DNA of 39,016 bases from Prevotella sp. (lineage in GTDB: Bacteria; Bacteroidota; Bacteroidia; Bacteroidales; Bacteroidaceae), in NCBI GenBank assembly GCA_022778905.1, contig JALFRV010000156.1:1-39016 (forward strand). The letters run 5' to 3'. The notes beneath the pieces were generated by a model, which was given only the letters and a program-made list of their open reading frames with translations, made no database searches and had not been told where the DNA came from. Numbering within the stretch: the stretch's first letter is position 1; every line of letters starts with the position of its first letter. Positions 1-9,483 of the stretch are shown piece after piece. The translations under genes and the position numbers were made by a program.

Positions 1-866
1 GCCAGCTCTTCTCGGCCGTCGGGCAGGTGAAGCTGCTGAACCGCTACTACGATCTCTTCAACGAATACGGCATCGTCTGCGGGCAGGTGCTCACCACCAA
101 GGAGAGCCTCTCCACGCGGCGCCAGTACCTCAACCAGCGCAACTGCATGGAGGCGATGCTCGCCGCGGGTGTCGTCCCGATCGTCAACGAGAACGACACC
201 ATCTCGGTCACCGAACTGATGTTCACCGACAACGATGAGCTTGCCGGATTAGTGGCATCGATGATGGATGCCGACACACTGGTGATCCTCAGCAATGTCG
301 ACGGCATCTTCAACGGTCACCCGGACGATCCTCACACGCACGTCATACCGACGGTCAGCTACGATGTCGACTTGAGTGCGTATGTCCAGGACGTCAAGAG
401 CGGATTCGGCAGAGGAGGCATGATCACCAAGACCAACATAGCCCGGAAGGTGGCGGAGGAAGGCATTCGCGTGATCATTGCCAACGGCAAGAAGCCGGGC
501 ATACTGCCCGACCTGTTCTCGAAGCCGCAGGAAACGACCCATACCGCGTTTCTCCCGAACCCCAATCCGACCTCTCCCGTGAAGAAATGGATAGCCCATA
601 GCGAGAGCTTCGCGAAGGGTTTGGTGCGCATCAACGACAAGGCCGAGGAAGCGTTACGCGGCAAACGGGCCACAAGCCTGCTGTTGGTGGGTGTGACGGA
701 GATCGAAGGTGACTTCGAGGAAAACGACATCATCAGCATCTTAGGCAACCAAGGGCAGGTCATAGGGGTGGGCCGCAGTGCCTATTCCGCTGACGAGGCG
801 CGCCGGCAGATCGGCGCCCACGACGTGAAACCGCTCATCCATTACGATTACTTATACATGGAATAA
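1..866 (+). CDS. proB: Glutamate 5-kinase, 5' truncated by window edge (reading frame open from base 3)
   Basis: Open frame from window start (QLFSAVGQVKLLNRYYDLF...); kinase motifs VVPIVNENDTISV, FTDNDELAGLVA, GRGGMITKTNIAR; C-terminal PUA-like segment; directly followed by proA. Confidence 0.95.
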   Translation, partial: QLFSAVGQVKLLNRYYDLFNEYGIVCGQVLTTKESLSTRRQYLNQRNCMEAMLAAGVVPIVNENDTISVTELMFTDNDELAGLVASMMDADTLVILSNVDGIFNGHPDDPHTHVIPTVSYDVDLSAYVQDVKSGFGRGGMITKTNIARKVAEEGIRVIIANGKKPGILPDLFSKPQETTHTAFLPNPNPTSPVKKWIAHSESFAKGLVRINDKAEEALRGKRATSLLLVGVTEIEGDFEENDIISILGNQGQVIGVGRSAYSADEARRQIGAHDVKPLIHYDYLYME

Positions 867-2120
867 ATGGAATTGGAACAGACTTTCAAGGCGGCGAAGG
901 CGGCTTCCCGACAGCTCGCTTTCATGGACAGGGAGACCTGTGACAAGGTTCTGGAGGCTGTGGCGGATGCCATCAGGCAGAACGCTGACCGGATCCTCGA
1001 TGCCAACAGGCAGGATCTGGCGCGGATGGAAGCATCAAATCCGCTCTACGACAGGCTCTGCCTGAACGCCGAACGACTGAAGAGCATCGCCGACGACATG
1101 CGTCACGTGGCCACACTGCCCTCCCCGCTCGGGAAGATACAGCAGGAACGGACGCTCCGCAACGGGCTTCGGCTGTGCCGGGTGTCGGTACCTTTCGGCG
1201 TCATCGGCATCGTCTATGAGGCGCGTCCGAATGTGACGTTCGATGTTTTTTCCCTCTGTCTGAAGAGCGGAAACGCCTGCATCCTGAAAGGCGGCAAAGA
1301 TGCGGACACGACAAACCGCACGTCCGTCTCGCTGATCCGGGAAGTCCTGCGCCGCTTCGGACTGCCCGAGGACGCCGTGACCCTGCTCCCTGCCACCCGT
1401 GAAGCAACGTCTGCGCTGCTCCAGGCGGTCGGTTATGTCGATTTAGTGATACCGCGCGGCAGCAAAAGACTGATCACCTTCGTCCGCGATACGGCACGTG
1501 TGCCGGTCATAGAAACCGGTGCGGGCGTCGTGAGTACCTACTTGGACAAAGCCGCAGACATGAAGATCGCGCCGCAGATCATCTGTAACGGCAAGACACG
1601 GCGCGTGAGTGTGTGCAACGCACTTGACTGCCTGATCGTCCATCAGGACCGTCTGCCCGATCTCTACCGTGTCTGCCAACCGTTGGAAGCATACCACGTG
1701 ACGATCTATGCGGATCAACCGGCATGGTCAGCCCTGTCGGGCAAGTATCCCGAAGCGTTGCTCCAACCTGCCGACAGCGATACTTTCGGCACGGAATTCA
1801 TGGACTATAAACTGGCCGTCAAGACCGTCGGCAGCTGCATGGAAGCCATTGACCACATCGCCCGCTACGACTCCGGCCACAGCGAAGCCATCATCACGGA
1901 TGACCGCCACACGGCCCAGCTGTTCCAAAAGATGGTCGATGCGGCCTGCGTTTACTGGAATGCGCCGACCTCATTCACCGATGGAGCTCAGTTCGGAATG
2001 GGTGCGGAGATCGGCATCAGCACACAGAAGCTCGGCGCACGAGGCCCAATGGCACTCGAGGAAATCACCACTTACAAGTGGCTGATTGAAGGGGAAGGAC
2101 AGATCAGAGAAAGGAGTTGA
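867..2120 (+). CDS. proA: Glutamate-5-semialdehyde dehydrogenase (gamma-glutamyl phosphate reductase)
   Basis: 417 aa; [44 protein letters not shown]; starts on the base after the proB stop. Confidence 0.96.
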   Translation: MELEQTFKAAKAASRQLAFMDRETCDKVLEAVADAIRQNADRILDANRQDLARMEASNPLYDRLCLNAERLKSIADDMRHVATLPSPLGKIQQERTLRNGLRLCRVSVPFGVIGIVYEARPNVTFDVFSLCLKSGNACILKGGKDADTTNRTSVSLIREVLRRFGLPEDAVTLLPATREATSALLQAVGYVDLVIPRGSKRLITFVRDTARVPVIETGAGVVSTYLDKAADMKIAPQIICNGKTRRVSVCNALDCLIVHQDRLPDLYRVCQPLEAYHVTIYADQPAWSALSGKYPEALLQPADSDTFGTEFMDYKLAVKTVGSCMEAIDHIARYDSGHSEAIITDDRHTAQLFQKMVDAACVYWNAPTSFTDGAQFGMGAEIGISTQKLGARGPMALEEITTYKWLIEGEGQIRERS

Positions 2121-2140
2121 GGCGGGAGAGAGCGCATTTT

Positions 2141-2290
2141 GAGGAGTTCGGGAGTTAAAGAAGTTACGGGAGTTCGGACAAATGTAACACATAAGATATA
2201 GCGAACGATTGTCCGAACGCCTGAACGAGCGAAGCAAGTGAAAGCTCCCGTAACTCCCGAACTCCTGAAATAAAACTCCTGAACTCCTGA
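2141..2290. repeat. Imperfect word-iterated inverted repeat, copy 1 (GGAGTTC/GGAGTTA words with a GACAAATG..ATAGCG..TTGTC..GCGAAGC core)
   Basis: Left arm AGGAGTTCGGGAGTTaaagaaGTTACGGGAGTTCGGACAA; right side TTGTCCGAA...CTCCCGTAACTCCCGAACTCCT plus extra AACTCCTGAACTCCTG words. Confidence 0.8.
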
Positions 2291-2309
2291 AAAAAACAAC
2301 CAACAGATT

Positions 2310-3272
2310 ATGAATACATTTTTCAACGTACAAGACATCGGCGACCTGAACAAGGCGCTGGCCGAGGCAGAGGAGGTGAAAGCCAACCGCTATGCCTATC
2401 AGTCATTGGGCAAGAACAAGACGCTGCTCATGATATTCTTCAACAACAGTCTGCGCACACGTCTCAGCACGCAGAAGGCCGCCACCAATTTAGGCATGAA
2501 TGTGATCGTCTTAGACGTCAACGCAGGTGCCTGGAAACTTGAGACCGAGCGTGGGGTGATCATGGACGGAGACAAGAGTGAGCATCTCTTGGAGGCCATC
2601 CCCGTCATGGGGAGCTACTGTGACGTGATCGCCGTGCGCTCCTTTGCCGGCCTGACAGACCGTGAGTTCGACTACGCCGAGACCATTGTCAATCAGTTTG
2701 TGCGCCACTCCGGCCGTCCCGTCATCGCCATGGAGACCGCCACGGTGCACCCTCTGCAGGCCTTTGCCGACCTCATCACGATCACGGAACATGCCAAAAG
2801 CAAGCGTCCTCGTGTGGTCTTGACCTGGGCCCCACACTGCAGGGCGCTGCCCCAGGCGGTGCCTGACTCGTTCGCGCAGTGGATGAACGCAGCCGACGTA
2901 GACTTCATCATCACGCACCCCGAGGGCTATGAGCTCGACCCGCAGTTTGCCGGCGGCGCACGCGTAGAATACGATCAGCGCAAGGCCTTGGAAGGAGCGG
3001 ACTTCGTATATGCCAAAAACTGGAGCTGCCCGGGCGTGACACAGCCGGCCGACTACGGCAAAATCCTTTCGCGGGACATGAGCTGGACCATCGACGCGGA
3101 GCACATGAGCTGGACCAACGACGGCTATTTCATGCACTGTCTGCCCGTCCGACGCGGCCTCATCGTCACCGACGACGTGATCGAGGGACCGCATTCGCTC
3201 GTCATCCCCGAGGCTGCCAACCGTGAGATCAGTGCCGAGGTGGTGCTGAAAAGGGTGTTGGAGAGCCTGTGA
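2310..3272 (+). CDS. argF': Acyl(succinyl)ornithine carbamoyltransferase, Bacteroidota argF' type
   Basis: 320 aa; FFNNSLRTRLSTQKAA, LETERGVIMDGDK, HPLQAFADL, HCLPVRR; closely resembles remembered Bacteroides N-succinylornithine transcarbamylase. Confidence 0.92.
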   Translation: MNTFFNVQDIGDLNKALAEAEEVKANRYAYQSLGKNKTLLMIFFNNSLRTRLSTQKAATNLGMNVIVLDVNAGAWKLETERGVIMDGDKSEHLLEAIPVMGSYCDVIAVRSFAGLTDREFDYAETIVNQFVRHSGRPVIAMETATVHPLQAFADLITITEHAKSKRPRVVLTWAPHCRALPQAVPDSFAQWMNAADVDFIITHPEGYELDPQFAGGARVEYDQRKALEGADFVYAKNWSCPGVTQPADYGKILSRDMSWTIDAEHMSWTNDGYFMHCLPVRRGLIVTDDVIEGPHSLVIPEAANREISAEVVLKRVLESL

Positions 3273-3341
3273 CGGACGATCTCCCCCGCCTCCGTCTAAA
3301 GGCGGAGCGAACAACGAAACACATCTTAATCATATACAGAC

Positions 3342-4583
3342 ATGAAAAAAATCGGGCTAACCATGATGCTATGGACCATCGCATGGATAGTTCAGGCACA
3401 GTCGATCACAGGCTCCTGGCATGGCAAATTGGATGTCGGAGGGCAGCAGTTGAGTGTCGTCTTCAACCTCTCCACCGACTCCGAGGGCAAGGCACAATGC
3501 ACGATGGACGTGCCCCAGCAGGGCGCGCAGGGCATTCCCGTGACCTTGACCCATCTCTCAGCCGACTCCCTCAACCTTGAGGTGCCGCAGATCGGCCTGT
3601 CGTATGCCGGCCGGCGCGACGGCGATGCGATCAAAGGCACGTTCCGGCAGGGTCCGGTCACGCTGCCATTGGAACTGAAACCAGGTCAGACGGCAGCCCC
3701 CAACCGGCCTCAGGAGCCCAAGGCGCCGTTCCCCTACCAGTCGGAAGAGGTGTCGTTCAGCAATCCGCAGGCCGGCGCCACGCTGTCCGGGACGCTCACC
3801 TATCCCGTCGGTTACAAGCCCGGACGGCGCGTGCCCGTGGTGCTGATGGTGACGGGAAGCGGCGCGCAGACCCGCAACGAGGGCGTCTTCGATCACAAAC
3901 CGTTCCTCGTCCTCGCCGATTACTTCGCCCGAAACGGCATCGCTTCGCTGCGCTATGACGACCGCGGTACAGGCCGTTCGACCGGTCAGTTCAAGGGAGC
4001 CACGTCGGCAGACTTCGCCGAAGACGCGAAATGCGGCCTCGACTGGCTGAAGAAGAGCGGCCGGTTCGGCCCCATCGGACTGCTCGGACACAGCGAGGGC
4101 GGCCTCATCGCATTCATGATCGGCGCCCGGAAAGCGGCGGATTTCATCGTCAGCATGGCCGGACCGGGCATCAAGGGCGACACGCTGATTGCCGAACAGG
4201 CCAATGCCAACCTGCAGATATACGGCCAACAGCCCAAGCAGACGGTCGTCAACCTGCGCCGCGAGTTAGCTGCCCTGCCGCAAGACCCATGGATGAACTA
4301 TTTCATCGACTGCGACCCGGCATCCTATATCCGCCAAGTGAAGATCCCGGTAATGGCCATCAACGGCAGCAAAGACCATCAGGTGCTGCCCGGGACCAAT
4401 CTGACGGCGATCCGGGAACTGCTGAAAGACGCCAACCGGAAGAACCTCATCCGCGAGTATCCGGGCCTGAACCACCTGTTTCAGCACTGCACAACGGGCG
4501 GCGCCAACGAGTATTACCAGATCGAGGAGACCATGTCGCCCGAGGTGATGAAGGACATCGCCGACTGGATCCGGCAGCTGTAG
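3342..4583 (+). CDS. Secreted alpha/beta hydrolase (serine aminopeptidase S33-like)
   Basis: Signal peptide MKKIGLTMMLWTIAWIVQAQS; nucleophile elbow GLLGHSEGG; RYDDRGTGRS; C-terminal GLNHLF histidine region. Confidence 0.85.
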   Translation: MKKIGLTMMLWTIAWIVQAQSITGSWHGKLDVGGQQLSVVFNLSTDSEGKAQCTMDVPQQGAQGIPVTLTHLSADSLNLEVPQIGLSYAGRRDGDAIKGTFRQGPVTLPLELKPGQTAAPNRPQEPKAPFPYQSEEVSFSNPQAGATLSGTLTYPVGYKPGRRVPVVLMVTGSGAQTRNEGVFDHKPFLVLADYFARNGIASLRYDDRGTGRSTGQFKGATSADFAEDAKCGLDWLKKSGRFGPIGLLGHSEGGLIAFMIGARKAADFIVSMAGPGIKGDTLIAEQANANLQIYGQQPKQTVVNLRRELAALPQDPWMNYFIDCDPASYIRQVKIPVMAINGSKDHQVLPGTNLTAIRELLKDANRKNLIREYPGLNHLFQHCTTGGANEYYQIEETMSPEVMKDIADWIRQL

Positions 4584-4605
4584 TCCGTCCATAAGGCGCC
4601 GCGCC

Positions 4606-4698
4606 ACCGCTGATGACGCTCATGACGCAGACAGCCATGAACCAAACGCACGTTCAAATCATGGCCAACGGAGCTGCGTCATGAGCGTCATCTGCGGT
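4606..4698. repeat. Perfect 19-bp inverted repeat (GATGACGCTCATGACGCAG / CTGCGTCATGAGCGTCATC), arms 4612-4630 and 4674-4692
   Basis: Direct reading; the arm itself repeats ATGACGC; outer ACCGC/GCGGT extends the pairing with one mismatch. Confidence 0.9.
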
Positions 4699-4808
4699 TG
4701 AAAAAAGAGCGATCCGCGGTAAATGTATGCTCGATCCGAGACGGAAGCATGCACTGTCAGCGGCACAGAAACATGGCGGCCGCGGTGATAATAATTGTTA
4801 TCACTGAT

Positions 4809-4850
4809 GGATAAATCAGGTATCGGATGCCCTGCTTTATCCTTTTTTTA
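4809..4850 (+). terminator. Probable Rho-independent terminator after the hydrolase gene
   Basis: GGATAAATCAGG-N10-CCTGCTTTATCC followed by TTTTTTTATT. Confidence 0.6.
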
Positions 4851-4851
4851 T

Positions 4852-4859
4852 TACTTTTG
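4852..4859 (+). promoter_or_regulatory. Bacteroidota -7 box TACTTTTG upstream of threonine aldolase
   Basis: Matches TAnnTTTG; no clear -33 element. Confidence 0.5.
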
Positions 4860-4883
4860 CAGCGTATCAAAACGGCAAAAGAC

Positions 4884-5912
4884 ATGATTTCCTTTGAATG
4901 TGACTATAACAACGGCGCCCATCCGAAAGTTTTGGAACGCCTGATCGAGACCAACGACCGCCAGAGTCTTACCTACGGCTTCGACGAGTGGAGTGACGCG
5001 GCGCGCCAGAAGATCCGCGAAGCCTGTCAGACACCTGGCGCCCAGATCTTCTTCCTCAGTGGTGGCACGCAGACGAACATGACGGTCATCGACGGCATGG
5101 CAGCCCCTTACCAGGCCGTGATCACCGCTGAGACGGGTCATATCAACGTCCATGAGGCCGGCGCCATCGAGTTCACGGGGCACAAGGTGATCGCCTTGCC
5201 CTCGCACGACGGCAAGATGGACGCGGCGGAGCTGCAGCATTACATGGACTGGTTTGTCCATGACGAGAGCACGGAGCATCTTGCGCAGCCCGGACTGGTC
5301 TACATCACGTTCCCCACCGAATACGGCACCCTCTACAGCGCGGACGAGATCGACCGCATCCACGCCGTGTGCCTGCGCTACGGACTGAAGCTCTTCATCG
5401 ACGGCGCGCGTCTCGGCTACGGCTTGGAGGCCATCGGCAGCGATGTCGACCTGCCCTTCCTGTCTGCCCACTGCGAAGCTTTCTATATCGGAGGGACCAA
5501 GGTCGGCGCGCTCTGTGGTGAGGCCGTGGTCTTCCCAAGGGCAGCCGACATGCCGGCCCACTTCTTCTCCATCATCAAGCAACACGGTGCCCTGATGGCC
5601 AAGGGACGCCTCATCGGACTCCAGTTTGACGCCCTTTTCACCGACGGGCTCTACTTCCGCATCGCCCGCCACGCCATCGAGATGGCTGCGAAGATGAAAC
5701 GTCTCTTCGCCGAACGCGGCTACCGGTTTTCGATCGACTCTCCTACCAACCAGCAGTTTGTCATCATTCCCAACGACAAGGTGAAGGAACTGGAGCAGCA
5801 GGTGCTGTTCACCCACTGGGCACCCTATGGCAGTGACGCCACCGAATGCCGGTTTGTCACGAGCTGGGCCACCACGGACGAAGACCTGCAGACGTTGAGC
5901 ACGGTCATCTGA
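4884..5912 (+). CDS. Low-specificity threonine aldolase (beta-eliminating lyase family)
   Basis: MISFECDYNNGAHPKVLERL, FFLSGGTQTNMTVI, LFIDGARLGYGL, YIGGTKVGALCGEAVVF; ATG at 4884 preferred to the upstream ORF start at 4827. Confidence 0.9.
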   Translation: MISFECDYNNGAHPKVLERLIETNDRQSLTYGFDEWSDAARQKIREACQTPGAQIFFLSGGTQTNMTVIDGMAAPYQAVITAETGHINVHEAGAIEFTGHKVIALPSHDGKMDAAELQHYMDWFVHDESTEHLAQPGLVYITFPTEYGTLYSADEIDRIHAVCLRYGLKLFIDGARLGYGLEAIGSDVDLPFLSAHCEAFYIGGTKVGALCGEAVVFPRAADMPAHFFSIIKQHGALMAKGRLIGLQFDALFTDGLYFRIARHAIEMAAKMKRLFAERGYRFSIDSPTNQQFVIIPNDKVKELEQQVLFTHWAPYGSDATECRFVTSWATTDEDLQTLSTVI

Positions 5913-5936
5913 TGCCGTGGCGGCCTGTGGCGGAGC

Positions 5937-6599
5937 CTATCCGACGATCTCGCCGTCGAACAGTCTGATCACGCGATGAGCCAGCGAAGCGTCGTGCTCA
6001 TTGTGGGTTACCATGACGATGGTGGTCCCTTCCTGGTTCAGTTCGGTCAACAATCTCATCACCTCGGCGCCGTTCTTGGAGTCGAGATTACCCGTCGGCT
6101 CGTCGGCGAGGATCAGTTTCGGCCCGAAGACCACGGCCCGCGCGATGGCCACACGCTGCTGCTGTCCGCCCGAGAGCTGGTGGGGGAAGTGCTTGGCACG
6201 GTGCGTAATGCCCATGCGCTTCATGATGTCGCGCACCTTCTGCTTGCGTTCGGCCTTCGGTATGTTGAGGTAAGTCAGCGGCAGTTCGATGTTTTCCTCC
6301 ACGTTCAGCTCGTCGATGAGGTTGAAACTCTGGAATACGAAGCCGATCTTTCCCTTCCGCACGTCCGTGCGGTCTTTCTCCTTGAGCTCGTCGACCTTTG
6401 CTCCGTCGAGCCAATAGGCGCCTGACGTGGGATTGTCAAGCAGTCCGAGGATGTTCAACAGGGTAGACTTGCCGCATCCTGACGGTCCCATGATGGCCAC
6501 GAACTCCTTGTCTTCTACTTCAAAACTCACTTTGTTCAGTGCAATGGTCTCCACTTCTTCCGTGCGGAACGACTTGCTCAGATTTTCTACTTTGATCAT
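5937..6599 (-). CDS. ABC transporter ATP-binding protein, MacB/LolD type
   Basis: Walker [10 protein letters not shown], signature [14 protein letters not shown], Walker [14 protein letters not shown]. Confidence 0.95.
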   Translation of the reverse strand: MIKVENLSKSFRTEEVETIALNKVSFEVEDKEFVAIMGPSGCGKSTLLNILGLLDNPTSGAYWLDGAKVDELKEKDRTDVRKGKIGFVFQSFNLIDELNVEENIELPLTYLNIPKAERKQKVRDIMKRMGITHRAKHFPHQLSGGQQQRVAIARAVVFGPKLILADEPTGNLDSKNGAEVMRLLTELNQEGTTIVMVTHNEHDASLAHRVIRLFDGEIVG

Positions 6600-6852
6600 T
6601 TCTTTCTCCCCCGACCCCTCCTTGCGGAAGGGAGTACCTGTCAGTCACAGGGGGATGTCACAGGCTTGCTAATGGTTATTATTATGTTTGTGAATCTTTT
6701 TTTTCATCTGTCTTAAATCCTCCCCCCATCAATCGTCCCCCTTTAGTCCCTCCTCCCCCTTCGGAGAAGGCCGGGGCGGGCTTGGCGGAGAGCCGGGATG
6801 AGGTCTGAAAGGCTTGGCGGTGGGCTTGACGGGGCGCCGACGTGGGGCTGTC

Positions 6853-9318
6853 CTATTCCGTCTTCAGATAATCCACCGGATTGCTTCGGGCCACCCGCAT
6901 GCAGTTGGCCGCCACGAGGAGCACCACAATGAGGAGCACGAGGACGACCGTCACGGCGAACGGCCACACCGTCAACGTGATCCGGTTCTCATAGAGCTGG
7001 AGCCAATAGCCGGCCACCCAATAGGCGCCGAAAGCCCCCACCAGCACTGCCGGAACAGCCGTCCGGAGGATGCCCGTCAGAAAGATGCGCATCACATCCG
7101 CCATCCGCGCCCCGTTGACCTTGCGGATAGCGATCTCGCGATGACGGCGGTTGACCTCGTCGCTCACGTAGCCCACTAATCCCATCAGGGCGATGAAGAG
7201 GATGATCAGACTCTCTGCGGTCACGCCGTCGCGGAAATGCAGCATGCTCTGATATTGCAGATTCTTTTCATTCTCCATACTTTTGACGACGACGGTCTTG
7301 TCGGGGAAGAAGCGCTGGAGCCGCGTCTGGATCTCGGCCTGGCGGCCGGCGCTGAAGTCGGTCAGCTGGATCAGCAGGTTCTTGTTTGCCCCGTGCGACA
7401 CGCGCCCGTAGAACATGACCGACGGACGATTATACGCATTGTTCTCCGCACCGCCGATATGGATGTCGCGATAGACGCCTACGATGGTCAGCAAGTCTTT
7501 GTTTTCGGGTCCGCTGTGCTCGCTGATGATCACCTTCCGGCCCACGACGTCGTTCCATCCGCGCAGTCGCTTCATCATGGAAGCAAAGCTTTCGCTGACC
7601 ATCACCTGCTGCAGGCTGTCGCTGTTGTGCGCAAAGACACGTCCGGCAATGACCGGAATCCGCATCATATCGAAGTAGTGGTCGGCCACGGTGTAGAAGT
7701 CGGAGATGTTGAAGAGCTGTTCATTCTCGCCCGGCACCGTCACGTTGTTGCCGCTGGCGCCGTAGAACGGAATGCTGTTGCAGGCCGACACCCGTCTGAC
7801 ACCGCCCATCCGGGCCACCTCGTCGGCCGCCGTCTGCCGCTCATTGGGCGTCAGCGCGGTGACATCGACGACCGCTATGCCGCGGCACTGATAGCCTAAG
7901 TCGTAGCCGATCGTGTGCTGATATTGCATGCTGATGATCCACAGCAGACCGAGAAAGAAGCTGACCATCGCAAACTCAAGCGCCAGCAGCGCCGCTTTCC
8001 AGCGGCGGCGGGCTTCCACATAGCCCTGAAAGGCGATGGCCACCGGCATGCGGTTGTAGAGCCATCCGGGCACAATGCCGCCCACGAAGAGCACCGTCAG
8101 GATGATGACGGCCAATATCCATGCACCCCGATTGAAGACCAGCACCGAGAGCGGAGCCGACAGCAGCTGTTCGACGGTGCCGTGACAGGCCCAGAGAAGC
8201 AGGCCGCCCAAGAGGAGCGCCAGCACGAGATGGAGCAGCGCCTCGCCGAAGGTGATGGCGTAAACGGCCGCCGGTCCGGCTCCGTAACACTTCCTCACGG
8301 CCATCTCGCGGGCCCGGGTGACCAAGTTGCCCACCACGATCAGCACGTAGTTGAGCACCGAGGCCGACAGCATGACGAATGCCAAGAGCGACAGGATCCA
8401 CGCCATCTGACGGATCTGATCCATGCCCGTGAAATAGCGCGATATGGGCGTGAGCTTGTAAGTCAGCTCCACGCCGGCCTGCCTGAGCTCGTTCACGGGG
8501 TAGTGGGTCTGCATCATGCGCCTGATCGACGGCGCCATCGCCTCCGGGTCCGTGCCCTCGCGGAGGCGCACGAAACTGTAATAGCGGTCGTTGCCCACGA
8601 GGTTATCCTGCCCGTCATAGCTGAAATTCCGCTGCGTGCTGAGCGATCCGATGACGTCAAAGTCATGGAAGGTCGAGTTGTGGGGATAGTCCTCGTAGAC
8701 GGCCATGACGGTCATCTTCAGTCCGGGCATCTCGTCCGACTCGATGCGACGCCCGATGACGTTGCCGCCCAAGCGTTCGGCCGTGGTGCGATTGACGGCG
8801 CAGCAGAACGGTTCCGTGAGCGCCTTGTCGGCGTTGCCCGCAAGGATGCGGGCCGGAAATAGGCGGAAGAAGCAGCTGTCAGCCAAGTAGATGTCGGCGC
8901 GGACACGTGTACGGTCATCGGTCTCCACCTCTCCGTCAACCATGATCGGATTGATGCGCGTGGCCAATTCCACCTGCGGGATGGTGCGTTTCATCAACGG
9001 CGCCACGCCGCCTGACGTGCGGCTGCCCTCGGTGAATTCCTGTGCCTTCATCTTGAAGCCCTCGGTCACGCGGCAGATACGCCCGTAGTCGGGGTAACAC
9101 TGGTCGAAGGTCTGTTCATAATAGATTTCGGCAATGATGACCGCACTCACGCTCAGGCCGAGCGCCAGACAGAGTATCTTCACCGCATTGTGCTGCCCCC
9201 GGCGGAAGAGATTGCGCACGGCGAGCCCGAGCGAGCGGTTGGCAGTCAGTCCGAAGGTCCTGCGTCGCGAAGATGCAGACGCAGTCCCGGAGTCCGATTG
9301 ATGGAAAGTTGTTCTCAT
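6853..9318 (-). CDS. Large FtsX/MacB-type ABC transporter permease (third in operon)
   Basis: 821 aa; MacB-like periplasmic segment between TM regions; EVNRRHREIAIRKVNGA FtsX motif; C-terminus SNPVDYLKTE. Confidence 0.88.
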   Translation of the reverse strand: MRTTFHQSDSGTASASSRRRTFGLTANRSLGLAVRNLFRRGQHNAVKILCLALGLSVSAVIIAEIYYEQTFDQCYPDYGRICRVTEGFKMKAQEFTEGSRTSGGVAPLMKRTIPQVELATRINPIMVDGEVETDDRTRVRADIYLADSCFFRLFPARILAGNADKALTEPFCCAVNRTTAERLGGNVIGRRIESDEMPGLKMTVMAVYEDYPHNSTFHDFDVIGSLSTQRNFSYDGQDNLVGNDRYYSFVRLREGTDPEAMAPSIRRMMQTHYPVNELRQAGVELTYKLTPISRYFTGMDQIRQMAWILSLLAFVMLSASVLNYVLIVVGNLVTRAREMAVRKCYGAGPAAVYAITFGEALLHLVLALLLGGLLLWACHGTVEQLLSAPLSVLVFNRGAWILAVIILTVLFVGGIVPGWLYNRMPVAIAFQGYVEARRRWKAALLALEFAMVSFFLGLLWIISMQYQHTIGYDLGYQCRGIAVVDVTALTPNERQTAADEVARMGGVRRVSACNSIPFYGASGNNVTVPGENEQLFNISDFYTVADHYFDMMRIPVIAGRVFAHNSDSLQQVMVSESFASMMKRLRGWNDVVGRKVIISEHSGPENKDLLTIVGVYRDIHIGGAENNAYNRPSVMFYGRVSHGANKNLLIQLTDFSAGRQAEIQTRLQRFFPDKTVVVKSMENEKNLQYQSMLHFRDGVTAESLIILFIALMGLVGYVSDEVNRRHREIAIRKVNGARMADVMRIFLTGILRTAVPAVLVGAFGAYWVAGYWLQLYENRITLTVWPFAVTVVLVLLIVVLLVAANCMRVARSNPVDYLKTE

Positions 9319-9367
9319 TGTGATATGTTTTTTGCTTCTTTGTTACTGTTTGGGGTTGCGGGGCAGC

Positions 9368-9445
9368 ATAGCTGCACGCGATGTGCAGGATAGCTGCACG
9401 CGATGTGCGGGATGGCTGCACGCGATGTGCGGGATAGCTGCACGC
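9368..9445. repeat. 22-bp tandem repeat, about 3.6 units (ATAGCTGCACGCGATGTGCGGG)
   Basis: Units at 9368, 9390 and 9412, partial unit at 9434; two variable positions. Confidence 0.95.
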
Positions 9446-9483
9446 CGCCCGAACGACCGCTTCCCGCCCGGCAGACGGTTGCC

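Noticed and set aside
4851-5816. 321-aa minus-strand ORF
   Set aside because: Antisense shadow of threonine aldolase.
6617-6785. Candidate second promoter or riboswitch between the last permease and the ATPase
   Set aside because: Only a plus-strand TATGTTTG and C-rich CCCTCC/GGAGGG-type repeats seen; no minus-strand -33/-7 pair or known riboswitch fold recognisable by eye.
9368-9445. CRISPR-like array
   Set aside because: 22-bp units are contiguous with no unique spacers and no cas genes nearby; it is a simple tandem repeat.
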